Shown in pieces: positions 47,933-57,038 of a stretch of DNA of 64,000 nt; within the stretch, counting starts at the first letter, position 1; each line of letters begins with the position of its first letter. The stretch is from Oscillospiraceae bacterium. GTDB lineage: Bacteria; Bacillota; Clostridia; Oscillospirales; Oscillospiraceae. The stretch covers positions 40,193-104,192 of the forward strand of contig SVLJ01000008.1 of the NCBI GenBank assembly GCA_015067995.1, written 5' to 3'. The position numbers and the translations under genes were made by a program. The notes under the pieces were generated by a model, which searched no databases, was not told the DNA's origin, and saw only the letters and a list, made by a program, of their open reading frames with translations.

Positions 47933-48199
47933 TCAGTTGCTATATTTTTCATAGAAGTCAGAAAGGAGCTCTCTTTCAGTAACTTTGAAGATTTGACAGA
48001 TCACGGCAAACTCATAGTCTTTGACAAGCCGTTTGTTGCGTTCAATTCGGCTGATCATCTGCTGATCGATGGAGATGCCGTAGGTCTGCATCTGCGCAGC
48101 AAGTGTTTCCTGCGACATACCGGCGGCATCCCGCAGCTGCTTCAGCTTAGCAGAGATCATATTTGAGTTGTTGTCAAAGCAAGTTCTCTGCATAAGCAC
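47933..48199 (-). CDS. XRE-family helix-turn-helix regulator (start may be 48160)
   Basis: ISAKLKQLRDAAGMSQETLAAQMQTYGISIDQQMISRIERNKRLVKDYEFAVICQIFKVTERELL. Confidence 0.88.
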   Translation of the reverse strand: MLMQRTCFDNNSNMISAKLKQLRDAAGMSQETLAAQMQTYGISIDQQMISRIERNKRLVKDYEFAVICQIFKVTERELLSDFYEKYSN

Positions 48200-48222
48200 C
48201 TACATCAATCAAACGTATTTTC

Positions 48223-48252
48223 TTGACTCTATCATATTAATTATATTATAAT
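48223..48252 (+). promoter_or_regulatory. Promoter flanked by repeated operator-like sites
   Basis: TTGACT - 18 bp - TATAAT; ACGTT-AATCG-AACGT at 48254-48268 and ACATC-AATCA-AACGT at 48202-48216. Confidence 0.6.
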
Positions 48253-48287
48253 TACGTTAATCGAACGTGATACGAGGAGGAAATATT

Positions 48288-48485
48288 ATGCAGCCTGACT
48301 TTGAAAGGGAAGAGGAACTGACGGCTTCCGACTGGAAGCACATGTACTGCATCCTGCTGCGAGGCGCGGATATCGCGTTGGAACGACTGCTGCTGAATGC
48401 GCCCATTGCTGCCCGTCGTGCTCTGGAAGCGACGATGGATGAGGCGGAGGAATATTATATCTCCGAGGCAGACCTCGAAAATTGA
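48288..48485 (+). CDS. Small acidic hypothetical protein
   Basis: GAGGAGG before ATG; MQPDFEREEELTASDWKHMYCILLRGADIALERLL. Confidence 0.65.
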   Translation: MQPDFEREEELTASDWKHMYCILLRGADIALERLLLNAPIAARRALEATMDEAEEYYISEADLEN

Positions 48486-48565
48486 CAGACTTCGAAAATT
48501 GTGGTAAGGTGTGCGTTACATATGAAATTCTGCGTACCCGGCAAGGGTAGGAAAGAGGATGCCCC

Positions 48566-49018
48566 ATGACCATGCGTGATATCTGGAACAATATGGCCTA
48601 CCGTTTCTGTTTCTGGCTGATTGCGGCGCTGCTGGCGTACCGCACGGCACCGGATACGGGCTACGGACTGGCAGTGTCGGTGCTGACGGGCATCGTGTAT
48701 CTGGTGATGTGGGTGTTTCTGGTGCTGCTGGACGCCAGGGGCGGAAAGCGCTTTTCCGGACTGATGGGCTTCATGCTGGTGCTGATGGCGCTGATGACCA
48801 CCACCTTTGTGCTGGTACGCAATGGGCTGAATATCACGGTGATCGCCCTGTTCTGGCTGGTGCCGGTGGGTATGCCTCTGCAGGGTATCGTGCGGATGTT
48901 CAGCGATGCGGCCAGCAGGGCTGATGACTCCATGGCGCTGGTATCCGTCGTGCTGCTGGCGGCGCTCCTTGTACTGCGGACAATCCTCTGCCGCAAAAAG
49001 ACGAAATCCGGCGAATGA
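48566..49018 (+). CDS. Hypothetical membrane protein, about 4 TM
   Basis: Hydrophobic segments; GGAAAGAGGAT upstream of ATG. Confidence 0.65.
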   Translation: MTMRDIWNNMAYRFCFWLIAALLAYRTAPDTGYGLAVSVLTGIVYLVMWVFLVLLDARGGKRFSGLMGFMLVLMALMTTTFVLVRNGLNITVIALFWLVPVGMPLQGIVRMFSDAASRADDSMALVSVVLLAALLVLRTILCRKKTKSGE

Positions 49019-49075
49019 AAAAATTCTGCGGAATTACCAAACTTTTTTGAAAAAATTTATGAAAAATCGAGAAAT

Positions 49076-49102
49076 CCCTCTTGACAACAAGAGGGGTTTT
49101 TT
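49076..49102 (+). terminator. Intrinsic terminator overlapping the S10-operon promoter
   Basis: CCCTCTTG-ACAA-CAAGAGGG-G-TTTTTT. Confidence 0.85.
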
Positions 49103-49109
49103 ATACAAT
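49081..49109 (+). promoter_or_regulatory. Promoter of the S10 ribosomal protein operon
   Basis: TTGACA - 17 bp - TACAAT. Confidence 0.8.
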
Positions 49110-49115
49110 AGTCAA

Positions 49116-49398
49116 GCGCGTTAAGGGGTTACTATGCCCAGCGCACTGCGATGAACCGGGAGATTGCTCGGAGACGAGGTAACTTTCGGGGAGTATGTCC
49201 GATAATCGGGCGGCTGAGAAGGATCTGTACGTTGCGTAGATCGCTGCGCCATGATCAGTTACCGGCCGGAGCATGCATCCAGCCGGTATTTTTCGTGAGC
49301 CGGAATGATACGCACGGTTAAGCGTATAGAAAAAACTCTCGCCGTAGGTCGTCGAGACGAACTTGAAACAACCTACGAAATTCAGGAGGAAACAAACC
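49116..49398 (+). promoter_or_regulatory. Candidate structured leader of the S10 operon with internal attenuator-like hairpin
   Basis: TACCGGC...GCCGGTATTTTT (49260-49293); CGTAGGT (49343-49349) with ACCTACG (49371-49377) enclosing CGTC-GA-GACG. Confidence 0.5.
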
Positions 49399-49713
49399 AT
49401 GGCAGCACAGAAGCAAATGATCCGCATTCGTCTGAAGGCCTATGACCATCAGGTCATCGACCAGAGCGCAGAGAAGATCGTCGAGACCGCCAAGCGTACC
49501 GGCGCTGAGGTTTCCGGCCCCATCCCTCTGCCCACCAAGAAGGAAATCGTCACCATCCTGCGCGCCGTCCATAAGTATAAGGACAGCCGCGAGCAGTTTG
49601 AGCGCCGCACCCACAAGCGCCTGATCGACATCACCAAGTCCACTCCCAAGACCGTCGAGGCTCTGATGGCTCTGGAGCTGCCTGCTGGTGTGGAGATCGA
49701 GATCAAGCTGTAA
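49399..49713 (+). CDS. rpsJ: 30S ribosomal protein S10
   Basis: [42 protein letters not shown]. Confidence 0.98.
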   Translation: MAAQKQMIRIRLKAYDHQVIDQSAEKIVETAKRTGAEVSGPIPLPTKKEIVTILRAVHKYKDSREQFERRTHKRLIDITKSTPKTVEALMALELPAGVEIEIKL

Positions 49714-49753
49714 TCCACCAGCAAATACCTTTTATTTTAGTAACCCAAATTTG

Positions 49754-49832
49754 TTGCTCTACCCAAACGTCCGTCGACTTGCGTGAGACGGACGGGGTCA
49801 TGTCGGCAGAGCAATGCCGCAAAGCGGTATCT
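49754..49832 (+). promoter_or_regulatory. Candidate nested-helix RNA element between rpsJ and rplC
   Basis: TTGCTCT (49754-49760)/AGAGCAA (49808-49814) enclosing CGTCCGTC (49768-49775)/GACGGACG (49787-49794); then ATGCCGC-aaa-GCGGTAT. Confidence 0.55.
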
Positions 49833-49865
49833 ACGCCGACCAATAACCTTTAAGGAGGAAAATAC

Positions 49866-50585
49866 ATGAAAGCAATCATCGGCAAGAAAGTTGGCATGTC
49901 TCAGATCTTCGATGAGAACGGCCGCGTGATCCCTGTCACCGTCATTGAGGCAGGCCCCTGCGCAGTCGTCCAGAAGAAGACCGCCGAGAAGGACGGCTAC
50001 GAAGCAGTCCAGCTGGGTTTTGAGGATGTCGCAGAGCGTAAGCTCACCAAGCCTGAGCTGGGTCACCTGAAGAAGGCTGACGTGGCTCCCAAGAAGTTCC
50101 TGCGCGAGTTCAACCTGGAGAACGCCGCCGAGCTGAACATCGGCGACATCGTCAAGGCTGATACCTTCAAGGTCGGCGACTTCGTCGACGTCACCGGCAC
50201 CAGCAAGGGCCATGGCTACGAGGGCGTTGTCAAGCGCCACGGCGCCGCCATCAAGAGAAACACCCACGGCGGCGGCCCTGTCCACCGTCATCAGGGTGCC
50301 CTGGCTGCCGGTACCTATCCCGGCCGTATCTTCAAGGGCCGTGACGGCGCCGGTCACATGGGCGTTGACCAGGTCACCGTCCAGAACCTGACCGTCGTCA
50401 AGGTCGATCCCGAGCTGAACATGCTGGTCGTCTGCGGTGCCATCCCCGGCCCCAAGGGCGGTCTGGTGACCATCAAGTCCACCGTTAAGGTCCACAAGGT
50501 CAAGCAGGCCGGCGCTGACATCAGCAAGAACCCGCAGAAGGCTTCCGGCCGCAACCCGCAGAAGGCTTCCGCCAGAAACAAGTAA
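49866..50585 (+). CDS. rplC: 50S ribosomal protein L3
   Basis: MKAIIGKKVGMSQIFDENGRVIPVTVIEAGPCAVVQKKT. Confidence 0.98.
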   Translation: MKAIIGKKVGMSQIFDENGRVIPVTVIEAGPCAVVQKKTAEKDGYEAVQLGFEDVAERKLTKPELGHLKKADVAPKKFLREFNLENAAELNIGDIVKADTFKVGDFVDVTGTSKGHGYEGVVKRHGAAIKRNTHGGGPVHRHQGALAAGTYPGRIFKGRDGAGHMGVDQVTVQNLTVVKVDPELNMLVVCGAIPGPKGGLVTIKSTVKVHKVKQAGADISKNPQKASGRNPQKASARNK

Positions 50586-50603
50586 GAAAGGGGTGCTTGA
50601 TAA

Positions 50604-51227
50604 ATGTCTACTATCAACGTTTTGAATATGGCCGGCGCAACCGTCGGTACTGTCGAGCTGAACGACGCTATCTTCGGCATCGAGCCCAACGCAGCTGTCG
50701 TCCACGAAGTTGTTAAGAATCACCTGGCAAACTGCAGACAGGGCACCCAGAGCGCTCTGACCCGCGCCGAAGTTTCCGGCGGCGGCAAGAAGCCCTGGCG
50801 TCAGAAGGGTACCGGCCACGCCCGTCAGGGCAGCACCCGTGCTCCCCAGTGGACTCACGGCGGCATCGTGTTCGCTCCCAAGCCCCGCGATTACAGCTAC
50901 GTGCTGAACAAGAAGGTCAAGCGTCTGGCTCTGAAGTCCGTCCTCTCCGCCAAGGCTGCCGAGGGCAAGCTGGTTGTCATCGACTCCATCAAGATGGACG
51001 CAATCAAGACCGCTGACTTCCGCAAGTTCCTGAACGCTGTCAACGTCGCCGGCAAGGCCGTTGTCGTGACTCCCGAGAAGGACGAGATCATCGTCAAGAG
51101 CGCCCGCAACCTGCCCGGCGTCGTGACCACCCCCGCTGCTATCCTGAGCGTCTATGACATCATCAACGCCACTTATCTGGTGCTGGATCAGGCCGCTCTC
51201 GCAAAAATCGAGGAGGTGTACGCATAA
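50604..51227 (+). CDS. rplD: 50S ribosomal protein L4
   Basis: TRAEVSGGGKKPWRQKGTGHARQGSTRAPQWTHGGIVFAP. Confidence 0.98.
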   Translation: MSTINVLNMAGATVGTVELNDAIFGIEPNAAVVHEVVKNHLANCRQGTQSALTRAEVSGGGKKPWRQKGTGHARQGSTRAPQWTHGGIVFAPKPRDYSYVLNKKVKRLALKSVLSAKAAEGKLVVIDSIKMDAIKTADFRKFLNAVNVAGKAVVVTPEKDEIIVKSARNLPGVVTTPAAILSVYDIINATYLVLDQAALAKIEEVYA

Positions 51228-51520
51228 TGACCAGTTATGACATCATCATCCGCCCGGTGATCACCGAGCGCTCCATGGCCGCCGTCGCCGACAAGAAGTA
51301 TGTCTTCGAAGTCGCCAAGACCGCTGGCAAGATCGAGATCAAGAAGGCTGTTGAGGAGATCTTCGGCGTGAAGGTCGCTGCCGTCAACACCGTCACCATG
51401 CATGGCAAGCCCAAGCGTATGGGCGCCGGCCGTCCCGGCATGACCAAGACCTGGAAGAAGGCCTACGTCACCCTGACTGCTGATTCCAAGACCATCGAGT
51501 TCTTCGAAGGTATGGTCTGA
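51227..51520 (+). CDS. rplW: 50S ribosomal protein L23
   Basis: IIIRPVITERSMAAVADKKYVFEVAKTAGKIEIKKAVEEIFGVKV. Confidence 0.97.
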   Translation: MTSYDIIIRPVITERSMAAVADKKYVFEVAKTAGKIEIKKAVEEIFGVKVAAVNTVTMHGKPKRMGAGRPGMTKTWKKAYVTLTADSKTIEFFEGMV

Positions 51521-51541
51521 TAACGGAAGGAGAGTAAAGCA

Positions 51542-52375
51542 ATGTCTATCAAAACTTTTAAGCCGACGACTCCCTCCCGCCGTCAGATGACGGTCTCCGG
51601 TTTCGACGGCATCGATAAGAAGGCCAAGCCCGAGGCTAGCCTCACTGAGACCCTGAAGAAGCACTCCGGCCGCAACAGCTACGGCCGCATCACCGTCCGT
51701 CATCGCGGCGGCGGCAACAAGCGCAAGTATCGTGTCATCGACTTCAAGCGTGACAAGCAGGGCACCGCTACCGTCGTGAACCTGCAGTACGATCCCAACC
51801 GCTCCGCCAACATCGCTCTGATCAAGTATGAGGACGGCGAGCTGCGTTATATCCTGGCTCCCGTTGGCCTGAAGGCCGGCCACATCATCATGACCGGTCC
51901 CGACGCCGACATCCTGCCCGGCAACGCTCTGCCTATCGCCAACATCCCCGTTGGTACTGTTATCCACAACATCGAGCTGCATCCCGGCAACGGTGCTCAG
52001 CTGGTTCGCGCTGCCGGTACCTCCGCTCAGCTGATGGCTAAGGAAGGCAACGACGCTCAGATCCGTATGCCCTCTGGCGAGGTCCGTATCGTTCGCACCA
52101 ACTGCATGGCTACCATCGGTCAGGTTGGCAACATCGAACACGAGAACATCAACATTGGTAAGGCTGGCCGTAAGCGTCACATGGGTTGGCGTCCCACCGT
52201 TCGTGGCTCTGTCATGAACCCCAACGACCATCCCCACGGCGGCGGCGAGGGCCGCAGCCCCATCGGCCGTACCGGCCCTGTGACTCCCTGGGGCAAGCCC
52301 GCTCTGGGCTACAAGACCCGCAAGGGCAAGAACCCCACCAACAAGTTCATCGTGAAGCGTCGTAACGAGAAGTAA
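51542..52375 (+). CDS. rplB: 50S ribosomal protein L2
   Basis: [55 protein letters not shown]. Confidence 0.99.
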   Translation: MSIKTFKPTTPSRRQMTVSGFDGIDKKAKPEASLTETLKKHSGRNSYGRITVRHRGGGNKRKYRVIDFKRDKQGTATVVNLQYDPNRSANIALIKYEDGELRYILAPVGLKAGHIIMTGPDADILPGNALPIANIPVGTVIHNIELHPGNGAQLVRAAGTSAQLMAKEGNDAQIRMPSGEVRIVRTNCMATIGQVGNIEHENINIGKAGRKRHMGWRPTVRGSVMNPNDHPHGGGEGRSPIGRTGPVTPWGKPALGYKTRKGKNPTNKFIVKRRNEK

Positions 52376-52391
52376 GGGAGGCAAGCAGAGA

Positions 52392-52652
52392 ATGAGCAGA
52401 TCTATTAAGAAAGGCCCCTATGTTGCCCCTGAGCTGCTGAAGCGGGTCAATGAGATGAACGAGAAGAACGAGAAGAAGGTCCTGAAGACCTGGAGCCGCA
52501 GCTCCACCATCTTCCCCGCCTTCGTCGGTCACACCATCGCTGTCCACGACGGCCGCAAGCACGTGCCCGTCTATGTCCAGGAGGACATGGTCGGCCACAA
52601 GCTGGGTGAGTTCGTTCCCACCCGTACCTTCCGCGGTCACGTCAAGAAGTAA
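52392..52652 (+). CDS. rpsS: 30S ribosomal protein S19
   Basis: [46 protein letters not shown]. Confidence 0.98.
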   Translation: MSRSIKKGPYVAPELLKRVNEMNEKNEKKVLKTWSRSSTIFPAFVGHTIAVHDGRKHVPVYVQEDMVGHKLGEFVPTRTFRGHVKK

Positions 52653-52670
52653 TAAAGGAGGATGCTGAAC

Positions 52671-53015
52671 ATGGAAAACAAGACTGCTAAGGCTTATCTG
52701 CGCTATGTCCGCATCTCTCCCCGCAAGGTTCAGATCGTTTGCGATCTGATCCGCGGCAAGGATGCCGGCACTGCCATGGCCATCCTGATGCAGACCCCCA
52801 AGGCTGCCTCTGAGCCTCTGATGAAGCTCCTGAAGAGCGCCTGCGCCAACGCCGAGAACAACTTCGGCATGGATCCCGCCAAGCTGGTGGTTTCCGAAGT
52901 GTATGCGACTCCCGGCCCCATCCTGAAGCGTATCATGCCCCGCGCTCAGGGCCGTGCCTATCGCATCAACAAGAGAACTTCTCACGTCACCATCGCTGTG
53001 ACTGAAAAGGCATAA
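52671..53015 (+). CDS. rplV: 50S ribosomal protein L22
   Basis: [25 protein letters not shown]; start 52671 preferred for GGAGG spacing. Confidence 0.97.
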   Translation: MENKTAKAYLRYVRISPRKVQIVCDLIRGKDAGTAMAILMQTPKAASEPLMKLLKSACANAENNFGMDPAKLVVSEVYATPGPILKRIMPRAQGRAYRINKRTSHVTIAVTEKA

Positions 53016-53034
53016 TTAAGGGAGGAGACAGTTT

Positions 53035-53931
53035 ATGGGACAGAAAGTAAATCCCCACGGCCTGCGCGTGGGCGTCATCAAAGACTGGGATTCCCGTTGG
53101 TATGCCAGTGAAGAGAAGGTCGGCGATCTGATCGTCGAGGATCAGAAGATCCGCAATTATCTGAAGAAGACCCTGTACGGTGCCGGCGTTCCCAAGATCG
53201 AGATCGAGCGCAGCAGCGAGACCGTTACCGTTTATCTGCACTGCGCACGTCCCGGTGTCGTTATCGGCAAGGGCGGCGAGCAGATCGAGCAGTATCGTCT
53301 GGCCGTTGAGAAGATTATCGGCAAGAAGGTGAAGCTGAACATCGTCGAGGTCCGCAACCCCGACATGGACGCTCAGCTGGTGGCCGAGAACATCGCCGCT
53401 CAGCTGGAGAAGCGCATCAGCCATCGCCGCGCTATGAAGAACTCCATGGCACGCGCCATGCGCGCCGGTGCCAAGGGCATCAAGGTTTGCTGCTCCGGCC
53501 GTCTGGGCGGCCGCGAGATCGCCGGTGTCGAGCATTATCATGAGGGCACCATCCCCCTGCAGACCATCCGCGCCGACATTGAGTACGGCTTCGCTGAGGC
53601 TGCTACCACCTTCGGCCGCATCGGCGTCAAGGTTTGGATCTACAAGGGCGAGGTCCTGAGCCAGACCCTGCGCACCACTCCCCGCACCATGGACACCTCC
53701 AAGCCCTATCAGGAGCGTCGTGAGCGTCGTCCCCGCCGTGACGGCGATCGTCGCCAGGGCGGCTTCAACCGCGGCGACCGTCCCGCCGGTAACTTCAACC
53801 GCGGCGATCGTCCCCAGGGCCAGGGCGGCTTCAACCGCGGTGGCCAGGGTCGTCCCCAGGGCGGCTTCAACCGCAACAACACCCGTCCGGCTGCTCCCGC
53901 AGCCCCCGCTAAGGAAGGAGGAGCCAACTAA
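53035..53931 (+). CDS. rpsC: 30S ribosomal protein S3 with FNRG-repeat C-terminal tail
   Basis: [26 protein letters not shown] domain [12 protein letters not shown]. Confidence 0.98.
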   Translation: MGQKVNPHGLRVGVIKDWDSRWYASEEKVGDLIVEDQKIRNYLKKTLYGAGVPKIEIERSSETVTVYLHCARPGVVIGKGGEQIEQYRLAVEKIIGKKVKLNIVEVRNPDMDAQLVAENIAAQLEKRISHRRAMKNSMARAMRAGAKGIKVCCSGRLGGREIAGVEHYHEGTIPLQTIRADIEYGFAEAATTFGRIGVKVWIYKGEVLSQTLRTTPRTMDTSKPYQERRERRPRRDGDRRQGGFNRGDRPAGNFNRGDRPQGQGGFNRGGQGRPQGGFNRNNTRPAAPAAPAKEGGAN

Positions 53932-54356
53932 TGCTTCTGCCCAAGAGAGTCAAGTATCGCCGCGTGCATCGTGGCCGCATGACCGGTAAGGCAATGCGCG
54001 GCAACACCGTTGCTTACGGTGAGTTTGGCCTGGTGGCCACCGAGCCCGGCTGGATCACCAGCAACCAGATCGAGGCTGCCCGTATCGCCATGACCCGCTA
54101 CACCAAGCGTGGCGGTCAGGTCTGGATCAAGATTTTCCCCGATAAGCCCGTTACCAAGAAGCCTGCCGATACCCGCATGGGTTCCGGTAAGGGCTCTCCC
54201 GAGTACTGGGTTGCAGTTGTGAAGCCCGGCCGTGTCATGTTCGAGATCGCCGGCGTATCCGAAGAGGTTGCCCGCGAGGCACTGCGTCTGGCCAGCCACA
54301 AGCTGCCCATTAAGACCAAGGTGCTCGCCGCTGAGGCACAGGAAGCAGGTGAGTAA
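53931..54356 (+). CDS. rplP: 50S ribosomal protein L16
   Basis: [45 protein letters not shown]. Confidence 0.98.
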   Translation: MLLPKRVKYRRVHRGRMTGKAMRGNTVAYGEFGLVATEPGWITSNQIEAARIAMTRYTKRGGQVWIKIFPDKPVTKKPADTRMGSGKGSPEYWVAVVKPGRVMFEIAGVSEEVAREALRLASHKLPIKTKVLAAEAQEAGE

Positions 54357-54357
54357 G

Positions 54358-54558
54358 ATGAAGGCAAATGAAATTCGTAAGATGAGCGTCGAGCAGCTCA
54401 ACGAGAAGCTGACCGGCCTGAAGAAGGATCTCTTCTATCTGCGCATGCAGCACGCTACCAACCAGCTGGATAACCCCCTGAAGATCCAGGAGACCAAGCG
54501 TGACATTGCCCGAGTCATGACCGTTCTGCGGGAGCTCCAGGCTTCCGATAAGCAGTAA
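54358..54558 (+). CDS. rpmC: 50S ribosomal protein L29
   Basis: [43 protein letters not shown]. Confidence 0.97.
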   Translation: MKANEIRKMSVEQLNEKLTGLKKDLFYLRMQHATNQLDNPLKIQETKRDIARVMTVLRELQASDKQ

Positions 54559-54575
54559 GAAGGAGGTAGGACAAC

Positions 54576-54839
54576 ATGAACGAGATCAGAACTTCCTCCC
54601 GGAAGACCCGCGTTGGCAAGGTCGTTTCCGATAAGATGGACAAGACCGTCGTGGTGGCCATTGCTGACCGCGTGGCTCACCCCCTGTATAAGAAGATCGT
54701 CGGCCGTACCTATAAGCTGAAGGCTCATGACGAGCTCAACGAGTGCGGCATCGGCGATACCGTTAAGGTGATGGAGACCCGCCCCCTGTCCAAGGACAAG
54801 CGTTGGCGCGTGGTCGAGATCATCGAGAAAGCTAAGTAA
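54576..54839 (+). CDS. rpsQ: 30S ribosomal protein S17
   Basis: [44 protein letters not shown]. Confidence 0.98.
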   Translation: MNEIRTSSRKTRVGKVVSDKMDKTVVVAIADRVAHPLYKKIVGRTYKLKAHDELNECGIGDTVKVMETRPLSKDKRWRVVEIIEKAK

Positions 54840-54853
54840 GGAGGTGCCGAAGT

Positions 54854-55222
54854 ATGATTCAGCAGGAAACCTATCTGAAGGTTGCCGATAATACCGGCGC
54901 CAAGGAAATCAAGTGCATCCGCGTTCTGGGCGGCTCCACCCGTAAGTTCGGCAACATCGGCGACGTGATCGTGGCTTCTGTCCGCAAGTCCGCTCCCGGT
55001 GGCACCGTGAAGAAGGGCGAGGTCGTGAAGGCTGTTATCGTCCGCAGCGCCAAGGGCGTCCGTCGTGCTGACGGCACCTATGTCCGCTTCGACGACAACG
55101 CCGCCGTCCTCATCAAGGACGATAAGAACCCCAGAGGTACCCGTATCTTCGGGCCGGTTGCAAGAGAGCTGCGCGACAAGGATTACATGAAGATCCTGTC
55201 CCTGGCTCCCGAAGTCATTTGA
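54854..55222 (+). CDS. rplN: 50S ribosomal protein L14
   Basis: [46 protein letters not shown]. Confidence 0.98.
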   Translation: MIQQETYLKVADNTGAKEIKCIRVLGGSTRKFGNIGDVIVASVRKSAPGGTVKKGEVVKAVIVRSAKGVRRADGTYVRFDDNAAVLIKDDKNPRGTRIFGPVARELRDKDYMKILSLAPEVI

Positions 55223-55235
55223 GGAGGGTGCCGAA

Positions 55236-55547
55236 ATGTCTATGAACATTAAGAAGGGCGACACCGTCGTCGTCCTGTCCGGCAAGGACAAGGGTAAGCA
55301 GGGCAAGGTCATGGGTACCGTTCCCGCTGACCGGAAGGTTGTTGTGGAAAACATCAACATGGTCACCTGCCATGTGAAGGCCCGCCGTCAGGGCGAGGAG
55401 AGCGCCATCATCAAGCGTGAGGCCGCCATCGCTTCCTGCAAGGTGCAGGTCGTTTGCCCCAAGTGCGGCAAGGGCACCCGTGTTGCCCATAAGATCGAAA
55501 ACGGCAAGAAGACCCGCGTGTGCAAGCACTGCGGCGCAGAACTGTAA
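55236..55547 (+). CDS. rplX: 50S ribosomal protein L24
   Basis: NIKKGDTVVVLSGKDKGKQGKVM. Confidence 0.98.
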   Translation: MSMNIKKGDTVVVLSGKDKGKQGKVMGTVPADRKVVVENINMVTCHVKARRQGEESAIIKREAAIASCKVQVVCPKCGKGTRVAHKIENGKKTRVCKHCGAEL

Positions 55548-55566
55548 GAAAGGGGAGTAGACGAAA

Positions 55567-56106
55567 ATGGCAAGACTGAAGGAAAAGTATAACGCCGAAG
55601 TTGCTCCCGCTCTGATGAAGCAGTTCGAGTACAAGAGCGTCATGCAGATCCCCAGAATCGAGAAGGTCGTTGTCAACGTTGGCTGCAGCGAGGCCCGTGA
55701 GAACGCCAAGATCCTGGAGCATGTTGTGGGCGATCTGGGCAAGATCACCGGCCAGAAGGCCGTCATCACCAAGGCCCGTAAGTCCATCGCTAACTTCAAG
55801 CTGCGTGAAGGCATGCCCATCGGCGCAAAGGTCACTCTGCGCGGTGAGAAGATGTGGGAGTTCCTGGACCGCCTGTTCAACGTGGCCCTGCCCCGCGTCC
55901 GTGACTTCAACGGCATCAATCCCAACGGCTTCGACGGCCGCGGCAACTATGCCCTGGGCGTTAAGGAGCAGCTGATCTTCCCCGAGATCGAGTACGATAA
56001 GATCGACAAGATCCGCGGTATGGACATCATCATTGTCACCACCGCCCAGACCGATGAAGAGGCCCGCGCCCTGCTGACCCAGGTTGGCGCTCCCTTCGCT
56101 CGCTAA
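55567..56106 (+). CDS. rplE: 50S ribosomal protein L5
   Basis: [58 protein letters not shown]-like core. Confidence 0.98.
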   Translation: MARLKEKYNAEVAPALMKQFEYKSVMQIPRIEKVVVNVGCSEARENAKILEHVVGDLGKITGQKAVITKARKSIANFKLREGMPIGAKVTLRGEKMWEFLDRLFNVALPRVRDFNGINPNGFDGRGNYALGVKEQLIFPEIEYDKIDKIRGMDIIIVTTAQTDEEARALLTQVGAPFAR

Positions 56107-56120
56107 GGAGGAGAAGAAAA

Positions 56121-56306
56121 ATGGCTAAGAAGTCTATGATCCTGAAGCAGCAGGCCCCTGCTAAGTTCTCTACCCGTAAGTACAACCGCTGCAAGCTCTG
56201 CGGCCGTCCCCACGCTTACCTGCGTGACTATGGCGTCTGCCGTATCTGCTTCCGCGAGCTGGCTTACAAGGGCCAGATCCCCGGCGTCCGCAAGGCCTCT
56301 TTCTAA
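56121..56306 (+). CDS. rpsZ: 30S ribosomal protein S14 type Z
   Basis: [41 protein letters not shown]. Confidence 0.97.
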   Translation: MAKKSMILKQQAPAKFSTRKYNRCKLCGRPHAYLRDYGVCRICFRELAYKGQIPGVRKASF

Positions 56307-56336
56307 GAAAAATTTGAAAAATGGCGCAGAGAGTAC

Positions 56337-56365
56337 TTGACGAATGGAAGATTCTCTGGTACTCT
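56337..56365 (+). promoter_or_regulatory. Putative internal promoter in the ribosomal operon
   Basis: TTGACG - 17 bp - TACTCT in 318-bp intergenic region. Confidence 0.5.
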
Positions 56366-56460
56366 GTAATGTGGGGCATCTTGGAAAAGGTGCGCCACTT
56401 GCGCCATGTTCAGACCCTTTTTCCAGAGCCTGAAAATGACGCAAAATACTCATTTTTTCG

Positions 56461-56598
56461 TATCAAGGGCCTTTGATATGGGGCTTTTGAGATAAACGGA
56501 TGGCGAAAGGTCATGACCAATTGGGTATACATGCGCGAGCAGACTGCTCCATTGGCCATGATACCTCGCTGCCGCAGCGGTACCCCGTAAGGGACCGC
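56461..56598 (+). promoter_or_regulatory. Candidate structured leader of rpsH
   Basis: GGTCATGACCAATTGG (56509-56524) pairs with CCATTGGCCATGATACC (56549-56565); GCGGT-aCCCcgtaaGGG-ACCGC (56577-56598); TATCAA...TTGATA (56461-56478). Confidence 0.5.
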
Positions 56599-56624
56599 AA
56601 CTCTAAAATAGGAGGACATTCAAC

Positions 56625-57023
56625 ATGCATATCACCGATCCTGTTGCGGATATGCTGACCCGCATCCGCAACGCCAACAGCGCTAAGCACGACACCGTTG
56701 ATGTACCCGCTTCCAAGATGAAGAAGAGCATCGCTCAGATTCTGCTGGATGAGGGCTATATCAAGAACTTCACTGTGATCGATGACGGCCTGCAGGGCAT
56801 CATCCGCATCACCCTGAAGTACAATGGCGGCAAGGAAAAGGTCATCACCGGCCTGCGCCGCGTCTCTAAGCCCGGCCTGCGCGTTTACGTGGGCGCCGAT
56901 GAGCTGCCCCGCGTTCTGCGTGGCATGGGTATCGCAATCATTTCCACTTCCAAGGGCGTCATGACCGACAAGAAGGCTCGCGAGGCTCATGTCGGCGGCG
57001 AAGTCCTGGCATTCGTCTGGTAA
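56625..57023 (+). CDS. rpsH: 30S ribosomal protein S8
   Basis: [60 protein letters not shown]. Confidence 0.98.
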   Translation: MHITDPVADMLTRIRNANSAKHDTVDVPASKMKKSIAQILLDEGYIKNFTVIDDGLQGIIRITLKYNGGKEKVITGLRRVSKPGLRVYVGADELPRVLRGMGIAIISTSKGVMTDKKAREAHVGGEVLAFVW

Positions 57024-57038
57024 GGAGGGTATTTAACA

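Noticed and set aside
47786-48166. 126-aa plus-strand ORF after proS
   Set aside because: Overlaps the XRE gene antisense and runs through its terminator; no RBS or family.
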